DNA of 64,000 nt from Lachnospiraceae bacterium (GTDB taxonomy: Bacteria > Bacillota > Clostridia > Lachnospirales > Lachnospiraceae). The translations under genes were made by a program, and so were the position numbers. Below the pieces are notes generated by a model that was not told where the DNA came from, made no database searches, and was given only the letters and a program-made list of their open reading frames with translations. The first letter of the stretch is position 1, and each line of letters starts with the position of its first letter. The stretch is from contig JAFUXA010000006.1 in assembly GCA_017470985.1 (NCBI GenBank), forward strand, positions 1-64,000, given 5' to 3'. Shown here piece after piece: positions 36,088 through 46,087 of the stretch.

Positions 36088-39021
36088 TTAATTATTGCCC
36101 CTCTTTCTCTTAGTCTCAGTCCAAACTAGCAATCCAAGAAATACAATAAATGCAAATACAGAAACAATCAATCCATATTTTACATAAGGATTGGTATATA
36201 CCAGTTCAATATCATGCTCCCCTGCTGATACTGCCACAGCCATATACATTACATCTGCATTATAAAGTTTTGTTTCCTCACCATCTACATAAGCTTTCCA
36301 GCCATCAGCATATGGAATTGTAAACATAACCATATCATCAGCTGACGCACTGTAATGAGCATTTACCTTGTCAGTACCAACCTGTAAATCTGTCACACCC
36401 TTGGTCTGTAAATTTCTGGCACACTCTGTATAATTATCCAGAGGCTGGCAGTAAATACCAATATCATCAAATGTATAGATACCCTTAGTCGGGAAGGTAA
36501 TATCAATCTGAGTCAGTCCCTGTCTCTGGTAATTGAAATTGACAGTATAATTATCCTGACCATTGTAGTATGTATAAGCCTTGGTATTGATAGTCATCAT
36601 ATCAGCCAATTCGGTCTCTCCAATAAATCCAGTGAAATTCACATCAATATTGCTTATTGGAATAGAATAATATTTCTCTGACTTATACTTCTGCTTCTTG
36701 GAATATGATAGATGCTTCCATGCCTCGGCATCATATGTACCGGTAGGATCAGCTTCAGGATTATTATACAAGTCATACATTGTAGACTCCTGAACCTTGA
36801 GATTATTGAAGCACAAATAAGTCTCCGCATTATCCAATCCCTCGAAATACAATGACACCTTTGCATCATTTGCAATGGTTACTATCTTGCCATCATCAAT
36901 GTAAGCATTACCATCCTCATTTTCTATTGTATAATCAATCCGTTCTGAAGTAAGCTTCACATCACTTTGAGGTATGTTCTGTAATTTTGAAACATCTTTA
37001 TCCTCAAGAACAATCCCCTGCATTAAAGCCTCCTGCTTCTCAACAGAATTCAACTTATTCCAATCACTTCTTGATATATATGAACCAAGTCCAAATCCAA
37101 GTGGAAGTACATCCTTATTTACATATACTTCGTACTTCTCATCATTAACTTCAAACTCCTCACGATCTATATAATCATAAGGTACTACCTTCTCCAGAGG
37201 CATCTCCTCAGGAGCATTTGGGTCAGTATCATCAACAGGTTTGGTTGCCCCTTCATCAGTAACTGTAGATGTTACATCTGCCACAATTGAATCATTATCT
37301 CCGCTTGATTCTCCCTCTGCCTCACCGCCTCTTTGAAGAGCATAATATTTCACGCCTGACAAAGTATTTAGAATCGTTCTGTCATCATATCCGTTATAGT
37401 CAAATGAATTAGTATCCGGCAGTTCAAGAAGCATTCTGAACTCATTTACCAGTGGATTAGACAGAGTCCAATAATAACTTGATGAAGAAAGCCCTACCGT
37501 TGTACCAGCATTCTGAGTTATTACATTGCTGGCATATCTGAAAAATGATTCATCACCCAACTCTTCCACTTTGGCAAGAATTGCTGCCGTCTCATTATCC
37601 CAGAATTCTCTAACCATCTTCTTGGAAGTACTCTCACCAATGTAATCATCCTTGGCATATCTGTTGAAGAAAGAACATACTACAGACAACATTACAATAA
37701 TAATGATTGCCCATGATTTTCTCTTCATCGGGAAATATTTGTCCTTGTCCTCGAAAGGCATAAGAATAATCAATGCTGCAAAAGCAAATACAATTATCTC
37801 AAATACTTCCACCTTTCTGGAATAACCGCAGATGAAGCAAACAAGCACATACACTCCAAGACCTGCAAATATTTTCATTGCATCCCTGGCATTGAGATTC
37901 ATAAGATCATCCCAGTTCTTCACCAATATGTAACTGCATAAAAGCACAAATCCGAAACACCATCTGTTTGTAACATATGAGAAACCATTTAACACATGAC
38001 CTAATTGAGGCACAAGCATTACCACAATAGCAATAAGCATGAAGCTCTTGAGCATGCCATAGCCTTTCCTGGTCACAAATAGAATTACCGCAAGAAGCAC
38101 AATAGCTCCCAATCCCATATACATCCAGTAATTACTTCCTGATGCTATAAATCCACCAGGCAATTTAGAATAATACATAAGTGGATAGAATGTAGGAACA
38201 TATGTCTCTCCACCCATTCTGCTATCTGTGAGAAATGTAATTACAACAGGAACAAATACCATTCCTGCAAGTCCCACACCCAAAGCTGCATAAATTCCAG
38301 TCTGTAATGTATAGATAAATCTGTCCTTCCAAGGCTCCTTGCCAAATATATATACTGCAAACAAGAAGTATATAACTGACAAAATAACCAGCATATAGAA
38401 GAAATAGAAATTGCTCAAAGCTGCAAGCATTACTGATAAAGTAAGAACCCAGAATTTCTTCTCCCGCTTCAACATCTCCATTCCCAAAATAATCAGTGGT
38501 AAATAAATCATTGGATTCAAAAAGAATGGATGGCGCATGATATTAGTCAATGCCCAGAAACAGAAAATGTATGAAATAGTACCGGCAAGCACTCCATATC
38601 TGTTTTTGTTTCCCATATAGAAGCACATAGCTGAGAATGCCAATCCTGCGCAATATATTCTGGCAAATATTGAAATACCATAATATATATACATATATTT
38701 GCTAGAAAATAAAAATGCAAATATACAGAATGGATCGCCTATAACATAATAGTTCAATGTAGCTAATATATCAGCGCCCTCTCCAATGGAAAAATCCCAT
38801 CTAGGAATCGTAAATGTATGCTCCACAAAAATATTATGCAAAATCTGACGAATATAGTCTCCATAATAGATATAAGCTCTAAAATGCTGTTCATATCCAT
38901 CATACTTCCATATAAAAGTTCTCTTTGCCACCAGAAAGAAAATACATATGACTGCTGCAATACATGCAAATGCAAGTGTATAAGTCAATATATATTTCTT
39001 CTTACTATCATTTGTTCCCAT
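36088..39021 (-). CDS. YfhO family membrane glycosyltransferase-like protein
   Basis: 977 residues. About 13 membrane helices span residues 10-450. A large external region (about 460-935) follows, and a last helix near 950 precedes a basic tail KRKRGNN. The YfhO signature near the C-terminus is FTIPYADGWKAYVDGEETKL followed by VSAGEHDIELVYTNPY. Bacillus YfhO is a polyprenol-linked GT-C type enzyme that glycosylates lipoteichoic acid with YfnI-type LtaS. The neighbouring MdoB/LtaS-like gene follows in the same direction with a one-base gap. The acidic linker around residues 560-610 (many Asp, Glu, Pro) is not typical and may be strain-specific. Confidence 0.82.
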   Translation of the reverse strand: MGTNDSKKKYILTYTLAFACIAAVICIFFLVAKRTFIWKYDGYEQHFRAYIYYGDYIRQILHNIFVEHTFTIPRWDFSIGEGADILATLNYYVIGDPFCIFAFLFSSKYMYIYYGISIFARIYCAGLAFSAMCFYMGNKNRYGVLAGTISYIFCFWALTNIMRHPFFLNPMIYLPLIILGMEMLKREKKFWVLTLSVMLAALSNFYFFYMLVILSVIYFLFAVYIFGKEPWKDRFIYTLQTGIYAALGVGLAGMVFVPVVITFLTDSRMGGETYVPTFYPLMYYSKLPGGFIASGSNYWMYMGLGAIVLLAVILFVTRKGYGMLKSFMLIAIVVMLVPQLGHVLNGFSYVTNRWCFGFVLLCSYILVKNWDDLMNLNARDAMKIFAGLGVYVLVCFICGYSRKVEVFEIIVFAFAALIILMPFEDKDKYFPMKRKSWAIIIIVMLSVVCSFFNRYAKDDYIGESTSKKMVREFWDNETAAILAKVEELGDESFFRYASNVITQNAGTTVGLSSSSYYWTLSNPLVNEFRMLLELPDTNSFDYNGYDDRTILNTLSGVKYYALQRGGEAEGESSGDNDSIVADVTSTVTDEGATKPVDDTDPNAPEEMPLEKVVPYDYIDREEFEVNDEKYEVYVNKDVLPLGFGLGSYISRSDWNKLNSVEKQEALMQGIVLEDKDVSKLQNIPQSDVKLTSERIDYTIENEDGNAYIDDGKIVTIANDAKVSLYFEGLDNAETYLCFNNLKVQESTMYDLYNNPEADPTGTYDAEAWKHLSYSKKQKYKSEKYYSIPISNIDVNFTGFIGETELADMMTINTKAYTYYNGQDNYTVNFNYQRQGLTQIDITFPTKGIYTFDDIGIYCQPLDNYTECARNLQTKGVTDLQVGTDKVNAHYSASADDMVMFTIPYADGWKAYVDGEETKLYNADVMYMAVAVSAGEHDIELVYTNPYVKYGLIVSVFAFIVFLGLLVWTETKRKRGNN

Positions 39022-39060
39022 ATAAGCTCCTTAATATATTTTCCCATAAAACCCAGTAAA

Positions 39061-39084
39061 GAGACGCTGTATCTCAAGCGTCTC
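39061..39084 (-). terminator. Hairpin after thrC
   Basis: A perfect 8-bp stem GAGACGCT/AGCGTCTC with an 8-base loop is followed on the minus strand by TTTACTGGG. The T run is short, so read-through into the YfhO-like gene is possible. Confidence 0.6.
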
Positions 39085-39117
39085 CCCTGACTATATCAAT
39101 ATAATTATTTCATCAAA

Positions 39118-40602
39118 TTATACTAGGAAATCTCTCACAACCTGAGGCATTTCATCAACGGCACAGATAGTCTTGTGACGAACCTCAGCATCTCTTATTT
39201 CCTCGACTGCCTTTGGTACTTCAACGCCAGCCACCTTGCTAAGTTCATCAACCAATGCGAAGTCTTCCATTGACTCGTACTTAGAATCAATCGCAGACAT
39301 TACACTTCTTGCAAATTTAAATGGGCTTGCAGTTGATGCAATAACAGTAGTTGTATCATCATTGGTATCAGCCTTGTACTTAGCATATACTCCAGCTGCC
39401 ACAGCTGTATGAGTATCAATAACATAACCAGTCTTTTCATACAAATCATGAATTGTCTTGGCAGTCTCAGCCTCGTCAGTGTAATTACCATAGAATTCAT
39501 CTAACTGAGCTTTCATCTCAGGTGTAATCTCGTACTTACCTGTCTCATTTAACTGTCTCATAAGCTCAGCATTCTTTACTGAATCTTCACCGGCAATTCT
39601 ATAAATCAATCTCTCAAGGTTACTTGAAATCAGAATATCCATTGAAGGAGAATTTGTTAATACGAAATCTCTATTCTTATCATATACTCCTGTGCTGAAG
39701 AAATCATACAATACCTTGTTCTCATTTGATGCACATATAAGTTTTGCAATTGGAAGCCCCATATTCTTAGCATAGAAAGCAGCCAAAATATTTCCAAAGT
39801 TACCTGTTGGAACAACTACATTTATCTTGTCCCCTGGCTTAATCTTCTCATTTTCCACAAGCTTAGCATATGAATATACGTAATATACAATCTGTGGTAC
39901 CAATCTACCGATGTTGATAGAATTGGCAGATGAAAACTGGAATCCCTTGGCATCAAGCTCAGCAGCCATTTCCTTATCAGCAAACATCTGCTTCACACCT
40001 GTCTGGGCCTGATCGAAGTTACCATCAATTCCAACAACCAATGTATTATCACCAAGCTGTGTAACCATCTGCTGTTTCTGGATTGGACTAACTCCATCCT
40101 TTGGATAGAATACAATAATACGAGTTCCTTCAACTCCTGCAAAACCTGCCAATGCAGCCTTGCCTGTATCGCCAGAAGTAGCTGTGAGAATTACAATATC
40201 ATTTTTCACATTATTCTTTCTGGCTGATGTAATCATAAGATGTGGCAAAATAGAAAGTGCCATATCTTTAAAAGCTATTGTAGAACCATGGAATAATTCC
40301 AGATAATATGCGCCATCAGCATACACAAGAGGAGCAATCTCATCTGTATCAAACTTGCTGTCATATGCTCTCTCAATACAAGTCTTCAACTCTGATTCTG
40401 TAAAATCAGTAAGGAAAAGCTTCATAACTTCATAAGCAGTCTGTTGATATGACATTTTGCTCAAATCTTCCAAGCTTACATCAAGCTTTGGTATTGTAGT
40501 TGGAACAAATAATCCACCACCATTTGCCAATCCTTTTAAAATAGCTTGAGACGCGCTAACAACTTCATTTGCATCTCTTGTACTAACATATTTCAATTCC
40601 AT
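39118..40602 (-). CDS. thrC: Threonine synthase
   Basis: 494 residues, the longer type of bacterial ThrC. The pyridoxal-phosphate lysine is in FHGSTIAFKDMAL (K112). TATSGDTGKAALAGFAG near residue 152 and VVPTGNFGNILAAFYAKNMG near 247 bind the cofactor phosphate. It converts O-phosphohomoserine to threonine. It is single, on the minus strand, with promoter TTGACA-18-TATAAT at 40661-40690. That promoter is interleaved with the promoter of the divergent AP2-domain gene. Confidence 0.96.
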   Translation of the reverse strand: MELKYVSTRDANEVVSASQAILKGLANGGGLFVPTTIPKLDVSLEDLSKMSYQQTAYEVMKLFLTDFTESELKTCIERAYDSKFDTDEIAPLVYADGAYYLELFHGSTIAFKDMALSILPHLMITSARKNNVKNDIVILTATSGDTGKAALAGFAGVEGTRIIVFYPKDGVSPIQKQQMVTQLGDNTLVVGIDGNFDQAQTGVKQMFADKEMAAELDAKGFQFSSANSINIGRLVPQIVYYVYSYAKLVENEKIKPGDKINVVVPTGNFGNILAAFYAKNMGLPIAKLICASNENKVLYDFFSTGVYDKNRDFVLTNSPSMDILISSNLERLIYRIAGEDSVKNAELMRQLNETGKYEITPEMKAQLDEFYGNYTDEAETAKTIHDLYEKTGYVIDTHTAVAAGVYAKYKADTNDDTTTVIASTASPFKFARSVMSAIDSKYESMEDFALVDELSKVAGVEVPKAVEEIRDAEVRHKTICAVDEMPQVVRDFLV

Positions 40603-40660
40603 GTTTATACCTCTTTTTACCTTGATTTTTTTAACAATTTACTTCACAAAACTATCGTTA

Positions 40661-40690
40661 ATTATACTTTATTTGTTTGAAAAGTGTCAA
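40661..40690 (-). promoter_or_regulatory. thrC promoter
   Basis: TTGACA and TATAAT on the minus strand are separated by 18 bases. The -35 box lies inside the spacer of the plus-strand promoter at 40673-40701. Confidence 0.65.
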
Positions 40691-40701
40691 TGTGATATAT
40701 T
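40673..40701 (+). promoter_or_regulatory. Promoter of the AP2-domain gene
   Basis: TTGTTT and TATATT are separated by 17 bases. This promoter overlaps the thrC promoter on the other strand by 18 bp, so RNA polymerase could occupy only one at a time. Confidence 0.55.
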
Positions 40702-40759
40702 AGGCATAACAAGGTTAAATAACCACCAAAACAAGTACTTTTGCACAAAAGGGAGAGGC

Positions 40760-41566
40760 ATGGCAACAGGAGTTTATAAGACCAGGAAAAAAGATGGTTC
40801 CATATACTATAGAACCAGCATAAATTACAAAGGCAAACATATCAGCTTAGGTTCTTCAAGCGACCCTAAGATAGCTCACGCCCTGTATACTGAAGCTAAG
40901 TCTATCATCACAGATTCTGATAGTATAACCATCGCCAACTTTCCTTCTGCTATATGTTATTTAAATCTAGAGAAAGCCGTCAGTCTACTGAATCTCAGAG
41001 ATAATAATATGTATATCAAAAATCCTATATATCTGCAGAAAGGTTTCTTCCTGTATTACCTGTCAGAGAATGAGATTTTAAAGTTTGACAATGATGATCT
41101 GTTCTACTATTCCAGTCACAAAATAATCAAAAGGCAGGGGCATCTCTTCGTAAATGATTATGGAATGCAATATAATATCGCTCAGCGCTACGGCATAAGA
41201 AATTTTGCTGTAGAAGGCAGAGACTACGAATTTGCCAATGGCGATAACCATGATTTCACATACTCCAATATAATTATTCTGAATAAATATTATGGAATAA
41301 CAACAGAAGAGAAAAATAATAAAACCTGGTATATTGCCAAACTTCATCTCAATGGTAAAGTTATCATAGGCAAATATACTAACGAACTCAAGGCTGCCAT
41401 AGCTTATAACAAAGCTGCAGATTATGCCAAAAAACATGGTATCCACAAGGATTTTCCAGAAAACTTTATCGAGGAATTATCTCCCCGAGAATATGCCAAC
41501 ATTTATACCAGAGTCGGACTTGCAGATTCCTTCTATGAACATATTGACCGCATCAGTTCTAAATAA
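40760..41566 (+). CDS. AP2-domain protein with HNH-like middle
   Basis: 268 residues from the ATG at 40760, picked because GGGAGAGGC precedes it; the frame is open further upstream without a site. The N-terminal region (residues 3-45, GVYKTRKKDGSIYYRTSINY) and the C-terminal region (about 202-245) look like AP2 DNA-binding beta-sheets; the latter has TWYIAKLHLNGKVIIGKYTN then AAIAYNKAADYAKKHG. The middle, residues 115-200, resembles HNH homing-nuclease sequence (HKIIKRQGHLFVND, then GRDYEFANGDNHDFTYSNII), but the catalytic His-Asn-His set is not complete. It is probably a former homing-endonuclease relative acting as a DNA-binding protein, perhaps on thrC. No mobility features flank it. Confidence 0.7.
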   Translation: MATGVYKTRKKDGSIYYRTSINYKGKHISLGSSSDPKIAHALYTEAKSIITDSDSITIANFPSAICYLNLEKAVSLLNLRDNNMYIKNPIYLQKGFFLYYLSENEILKFDNDDLFYYSSHKIIKRQGHLFVNDYGMQYNIAQRYGIRNFAVEGRDYEFANGDNHDFTYSNIIILNKYYGITTEEKNNKTWYIAKLHLNGKVIIGKYTNELKAAIAYNKAADYAKKHGIHKDFPENFIEELSPREYANIYTRVGLADSFYEHIDRISSK

Positions 41567-41580
41567 ATAACAGCACCAAA

Positions 41581-41623
41581 AAAGCTTCATGAAATCAGAT
41601 TAACACTGATAACATGAAGCTTT
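41581..41623. terminator. Bidirectional terminator (AP2-domain gene / leuD)
   Basis: An 11-bp stem AAAGCTTCATG/CATGAAGCTTT continues with an inner ATCAG/CTGAT stem. T runs follow on both strands. It serves convergent genes. Confidence 0.9.
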
Positions 41624-41686
41624 TAATTTCTTTGAAAATGTTAAATAATATTTTATGTTTTAAGATAATTTCATATTCTTCTGATA

Positions 41687-42175
41687 TTATTTCTTATTGA
41701 TATAGTTTACAAGTCCTTCGCAGGCAATGATCTGCTGCATAAATGGCGGGAAAGCCTGCCCCTGATAAGTCTCGCCCTTGGTCTTATTTGTAATAACACC
41801 TGAGTCAAAATCCACTTCAACTTCATCTCCCTCATCTATAGCTTTTGAAGCCTCCGGGCACTCAATAATAGGAAGACCTATATTAATAGCATTTCTGTAA
41901 AATATTCTAGCAAATGTCTCTGCTATTACACAACTTACACCTGCAGCCTTGATAGCTATCGGTGCATGTTCTCTTGAAGATCCGCAACCAAAATTCTTGG
42001 TGGCTACAATTATATCACCATCATTTACCTTCTTCACAAAATCCGCATCAATATCTTCCATACAATGCTCTGCCAGCTCCTTTGGATCAGAAGAATTGAG
42101 ATATCTGGCAGGAATAATTACATCTGTATCTACATTATCACCGAATTTAAATACTTTTCCACATGCTGCTTTCAT
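41687..42175 (-). CDS. leuD: 3-isopropylmalate dehydratase small subunit
   Basis: 162 residues, the short bacterial/archaeal LeuD type. It contains [13 protein letters not shown] and the swivel-domain block [18 protein letters not shown]. With LeuC it isomerises 2- to 3-isopropylmalate in leucine synthesis. It lies 12 bases downstream of leuC. Homoaconitase-type specificity cannot be excluded from sequence, but the ilvC and ilvN neighbours favour leucine synthesis. Confidence 0.95.
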   Translation of the reverse strand: MKAACGKVFKFGDNVDTDVIIPARYLNSSDPKELAEHCMEDIDADFVKKVNDGDIIVATKNFGCGSSREHAPIAIKAAGVSCVIAETFARIFYRNAINIGLPIIECPEASKAIDEGDEVEVDFDSGVITNKTKGETYQGQAFPPFMQQIIACEGLVNYINKK

Positions 42176-42187
42176 CTACCTCACCTC

Positions 42188-43447
42188 CTACAAATCTTCC
42201 GGGCCACTGATACGCCCTGTAATTGCACTTGCTGCTGCAACTGCTGGACTGGCCAGATATATTTCAGAATCTATAGCGCCCATTCTACCTACGAAGTTTC
42301 TATTGGTTGTAGAAACACATTTCTCACCACTGGCAAGAATACCCATATATCCGCCCAAACATGGTCCACAAGTAGGTGTGGAAACAACAGCTCCTGCCTC
42401 AATAAATGTACGAATGAAGCCTGCTTCCATAGCCTGCAGATAGATATTCTGAGTTCCAGGAATAATAATACATCTGAGATTCTTGGCCACCTTGCGCCCC
42501 TTTAAAATTTCAGCTGCTGTTGCCAAATCCTCAAATCTACCATTGGTACACGAACCAATAACAACCTGATCAATGGCAATATCTTCCACTTCATCAATAG
42601 TCTTGGTATTCTCAGGAAGATGTGGAAATGCTACTGTAGATTTCAATGTTGATAAATCAATTGTGATTGTCTCATCATAAACAGCGTCATCATCAGCTGC
42701 ATATACCTTGTAATCACGTGTGCTATGTTCCTTGAGATATGCCTCCGTAATATCATCAACAGGGAAAATTCCATTTTTGGCGCCGGCCTCAATAGCCATA
42801 TTACAGATACAAAGTCTATCATCCATAGACAATTCTTTCACGCCCTCTCCTACAAATTCAAGAGAACGATATAATGCTCCATCAACACCAATTCGGCCAA
42901 TCAGATGCAATATCACATCTTTACCGCTTATATATTTGTTCGGCTTGCCAACCAACTCCACTTTGATAGCAGATGGTACTTTAAACCATGCCTTTCCTGT
43001 AGCCATTCCTGCAGCCATATCTGTAGAACCTACACCTGTGGAAAATGCCCCCACAGCTCCATATGTACAGGTATGTGAATCAGCACCGATTATACAATCT
43101 CCAGCTACGCAGAGACCTTTTTCCGGCAAAAGGGCATGTTCGATACCCATCTGACCAACATCAAAATAATTAGTTATATCATTCTTACAAGCAAACTCTC
43201 TCACACATTTACAATGCTCAGCTGACTTAATGTCTTTATTAGGCACGAAATGATCCATAACAAGAGCTATCTTATCCTTGTGAAAGACTCCGTCCACTTT
43301 CATCTTCTCAATCTCATGAATAGCAACCGGAGAAGTAATATCATTTCCCAGAACCAAATCCAAATCAGCCTCAATAAGCTGACCTGCAACCACCGAATCC
43401 AATCCAGCATGAGCTGCAAGGATTTTCTGTGTCATTGTCATTCCCAT
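42188..43447 (-). CDS. leuC: 3-isopropylmalate dehydratase large subunit
   Basis: 419 residues, the shorter LeuC type. The 4Fe-4S ligands are in [13 protein letters not shown] (near residue 298) and [14 protein letters not shown] (near 357). Active-site residues include [13 protein letters not shown] and [18 protein letters not shown]. It acts with LeuD. The gene starts a probable leuCD unit: a strong terminator at 43507-43532 separates it from ilvC, so leuCD likely has its own promoter in the 59 bases between, or depends on read-through. leuA and leuB are not in the window. Confidence 0.96.
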   Translation of the reverse strand: MGMTMTQKILAAHAGLDSVVAGQLIEADLDLVLGNDITSPVAIHEIEKMKVDGVFHKDKIALVMDHFVPNKDIKSAEHCKCVREFACKNDITNYFDVGQMGIEHALLPEKGLCVAGDCIIGADSHTCTYGAVGAFSTGVGSTDMAAGMATGKAWFKVPSAIKVELVGKPNKYISGKDVILHLIGRIGVDGALYRSLEFVGEGVKELSMDDRLCICNMAIEAGAKNGIFPVDDITEAYLKEHSTRDYKVYAADDDAVYDETITIDLSTLKSTVAFPHLPENTKTIDEVEDIAIDQVVIGSCTNGRFEDLATAAEILKGRKVAKNLRCIIIPGTQNIYLQAMEAGFIRTFIEAGAVVSTPTCGPCLGGYMGILASGEKCVSTTNRNFVGRMGAIDSEIYLASPAVAAASAITGRISGPEDL

Positions 43448-43506
43448 TGACTCTTCCTCCTTCTTTTAATTCATCTCAATTGGAATAAATAATCCCTATT
43501 GAGATA

Positions 43507-43532
43507 AAAGGCCGTGGAAATCCGCGGCCTTT
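43507..43532 (-). terminator. Terminator after ilvC
   Basis: An 11-bp stem AAAGGCCGTGG/CCGCGGCCTTT (one G-T pair) is followed on the minus strand by TATCTC. The T run is three to four bases. Confidence 0.7.
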
Positions 43533-43600
43533 CAATTCAATATACTTCTTCTTTGTGTGCAAAAAGCACCCCCCAAAACCTTCAACCTAAAATATAATTA

Positions 43601-44647
<1,047 letters not shown>

Positions 44648-44661
44648 TCACTTCTTTTGAT

Positions 44662-45162
44662 TTATAACTTAACAACACCTTCGGCTCCTCGTGATAGACC
44701 TGTTACGCCGGTTCTAGCCAGCTCTAAAATCTCATTATCACCGAGCATATCCAAAAATGATTGCAGTTTATCTGGATTACCTGTTATCTCAATAAGCATT
44801 GAGTCCTGTTGAATATCAACAATCTTGCCATGATATATATCTTTGACAAGAGCTGTAATATTATTTATCTCATTTGCTTTGTATGATATTTTCACCATCA
44901 TAAGTTCTCTTGTAATAGAACTTGTAGGTTCTAATACCTTGATATCTACTACATCCTCAAGTTTTGACACCTGCTTCTCTATCTGTTCCAAAGTCAAGTC
45001 ATCTCCACTGGCCACAATTGTCATTCTTGTAAATCTAGGATCTGCTGTAACACCAGCTGAGAAACTATCGATATTAAATGCTCTTCTACTGAATAAACCT
45101 GATACATGGCTAAGTACACCGGGAGTGTTCTCAACCAAAATAGATATTACCTGTCTTCTCAT
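44662..45162 (-). CDS. ilvN: Acetolactate synthase small (regulatory) subunit
   Basis: 166 residues from the ATG at 45162. A TTG at 45183 is in frame but lacks a ribosome site, whereas AAAGG lies 13 bases before the ATG. An ACT domain (about 3-70, ISILVENTPGVLSHVSGLFSRR) binds valine for feedback control, and the C-terminal ALS_ss domain follows. It regulates IlvB. An inverted repeat at 45184-45237 directly precedes the gene. ilvB is absent, so the catalytic subunit must be encoded elsewhere. Confidence 0.93.
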   Translation of the reverse strand: MRRQVISILVENTPGVLSHVSGLFSRRAFNIDSFSAGVTADPRFTRMTIVASGDDLTLEQIEKQVSKLEDVVDIKVLEPTSSITRELMMVKISYKANEINNITALVKDIYHGKIVDIQQDSMLIEITGNPDKLQSFLDMLGDNEILELARTGVTGLSRGAEGVVKL

Positions 45163-45183
45163 ATAAATGAATAAACCTTTCAA

Positions 45184-45237
45184 ATTACACTTTAACGCAC
45201 TAACGTTAGAAATTATTTTAGCACTTTAAAGCGTAAT
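45184..45237. promoter_or_regulatory. Inverted repeat upstream of ilvN
   Basis: The arms at 45184-45200 and 45221-45237 (about ATTACACTTTAACGCAC and its near-complement) match at 14 of 17 positions across a 20-base gap. It could be an operator or a leader stem. No T-box core is present. Confidence 0.4.
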
Positions 45238-45269
45238 GTCAATGGAAATCTCTAATCAAAACCTTACAA

Positions 45270-45286
45270 AAATAGTCTGACTATTT
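45270..45286 (-). terminator. Weak hairpin after the 49-residue gene
   Basis: A six-base stem AAATAG/CTATTT with a 5-base loop is followed on the minus strand by TTGT. The stem is A/T-rich. Confidence 0.4.
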
Positions 45287-45430
45287 CTTTTTATTTATGA
45301 AATATTTTACAACAATAAGTGCAATGGCCATAGTTGCACCAATAAGCATCCACCAAAGAGGTGAATGACCATCAAAGTCACCCTCCATTTTCAATGCAAG
45401 TGTTGTAATATCTGAAAGAAAATATGCCAT
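45281..45430 (-). CDS. 49-residue single-pass membrane protein
   Basis: A small gene with ATG at 45430 immediately after the phosphopantetheinyl transferase stop at 45431. GGAGGTACTATAA sits just before the ATG, inside the end of that gene. The protein starts MAYFLSDITTLALKMEG. It has one helix (WWMLIGATMAIALIVVKYF) and ends INKKK. I do not recognise a family. The close junction, ribosome site and basic tail favour a real gene. Its role, perhaps in membrane association of the transferase or unrelated, is open. Confidence 0.7.
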   Translation of the reverse strand: MAYFLSDITTLALKMEGDFDGHSPLWWMLIGATMAIALIVVKYFINKKK

Positions 45431-46087
45431 TTATAGTACCTCCGTTGCCACGCTAATTGCAAAATCATCATATATCTCTGATTGTATCACAATACGGTGT
45501 TTTTTATTATCCCAATCTATAACTTCCAACTCCTGTTTCATCACATCAGCTCCCAGAAACAGTTCATCAAACAAATGTGACATATCATATTTCTTGCACA
45601 CTTCAGCCACAGGAATATCGACACATTTGGCCACAGCTTCCTTGGCAGTCCAAAGTACAGTAAATATTATATCCATCCTAATCTCATCATCATCAATCAA
45701 CAATTCATATTCCTGCTCTGTGAAATATCGCTTTACAACAAGTTCGTTGTATCTGCCTCGACGCTCCACATCAATGCCCACCATTTGATTGGCCACAGCA
45801 CAAGCCACAACATTTCTCGTATGTGAAAGTGAAAAATATAAATCGCTTCCCACAAGAAATGGTTTCCCTCGATCCGAATAATCATATTCAAGATTTATAT
45901 GACCGCCGATTTCTTCATACAGCATCTCCTCCAAGAGACTTCCCGCCATTAACTCCTCAGCCTTGTGCTGGTTGGTTTTGGCCTCGTCAACCTTTCTCTT
46001 TCTCTCAGAACTGAGCCTGTGATATAGTCGGTTATAATCATCTATGAAATTGTCTTCATTATAATTATCAAATGTCCATTTTTGCAT
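45431..46087 (-). CDS. 4'-phosphopantetheinyl transferase (Sfp type)
   Basis: 218 residues. The Sfp-type signature VGIDVERRGRYNELVVKRYF is near residue 97 and FTVLWTAKEAVAKC near 147. It installs phosphopantetheine on acyl- or peptidyl-carrier proteins. The length is between AcpS (about 120) and surfactin-type Sfp (about 224), closer to the latter. The start codon directly follows the pflA stop, so it is translated from the pflA message, which is unusual for this enzyme. No polyketide or peptide synthetase genes are in the window. Confidence 0.85.
   Translation of the reverse strand: MQKWTFDNYNEDNFIDDYNRLYHRLSSERKRKVDEAKTNQHKAEELMAGSLLEEMLYEEIGGHINLEYDYSDRGKPFLVGSDLYFSLSHTRNVVACAVANQMVGIDVERRGRYNELVVKRYFTEQEYELLIDDDEIRMDIIFTVLWTAKEAVAKCVDIPVAEVCKKYDMSHLFDELFLGADVMKQELEVIDWDNKKHRIVIQSEIYDDFAISVATEVL

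Noticed and set aside
40760-41566. Active intein or homing endonuclease inserted in thrC
   Set aside because: thrC is intact and complete and the AP2-type gene is separate, divergent and has its own promoter and terminator.
45184-45237. A T-box leader for ilvN
   Set aside because: No TGGGTGGTAACGCGG-like core or specifier-type stem is present in this short region.
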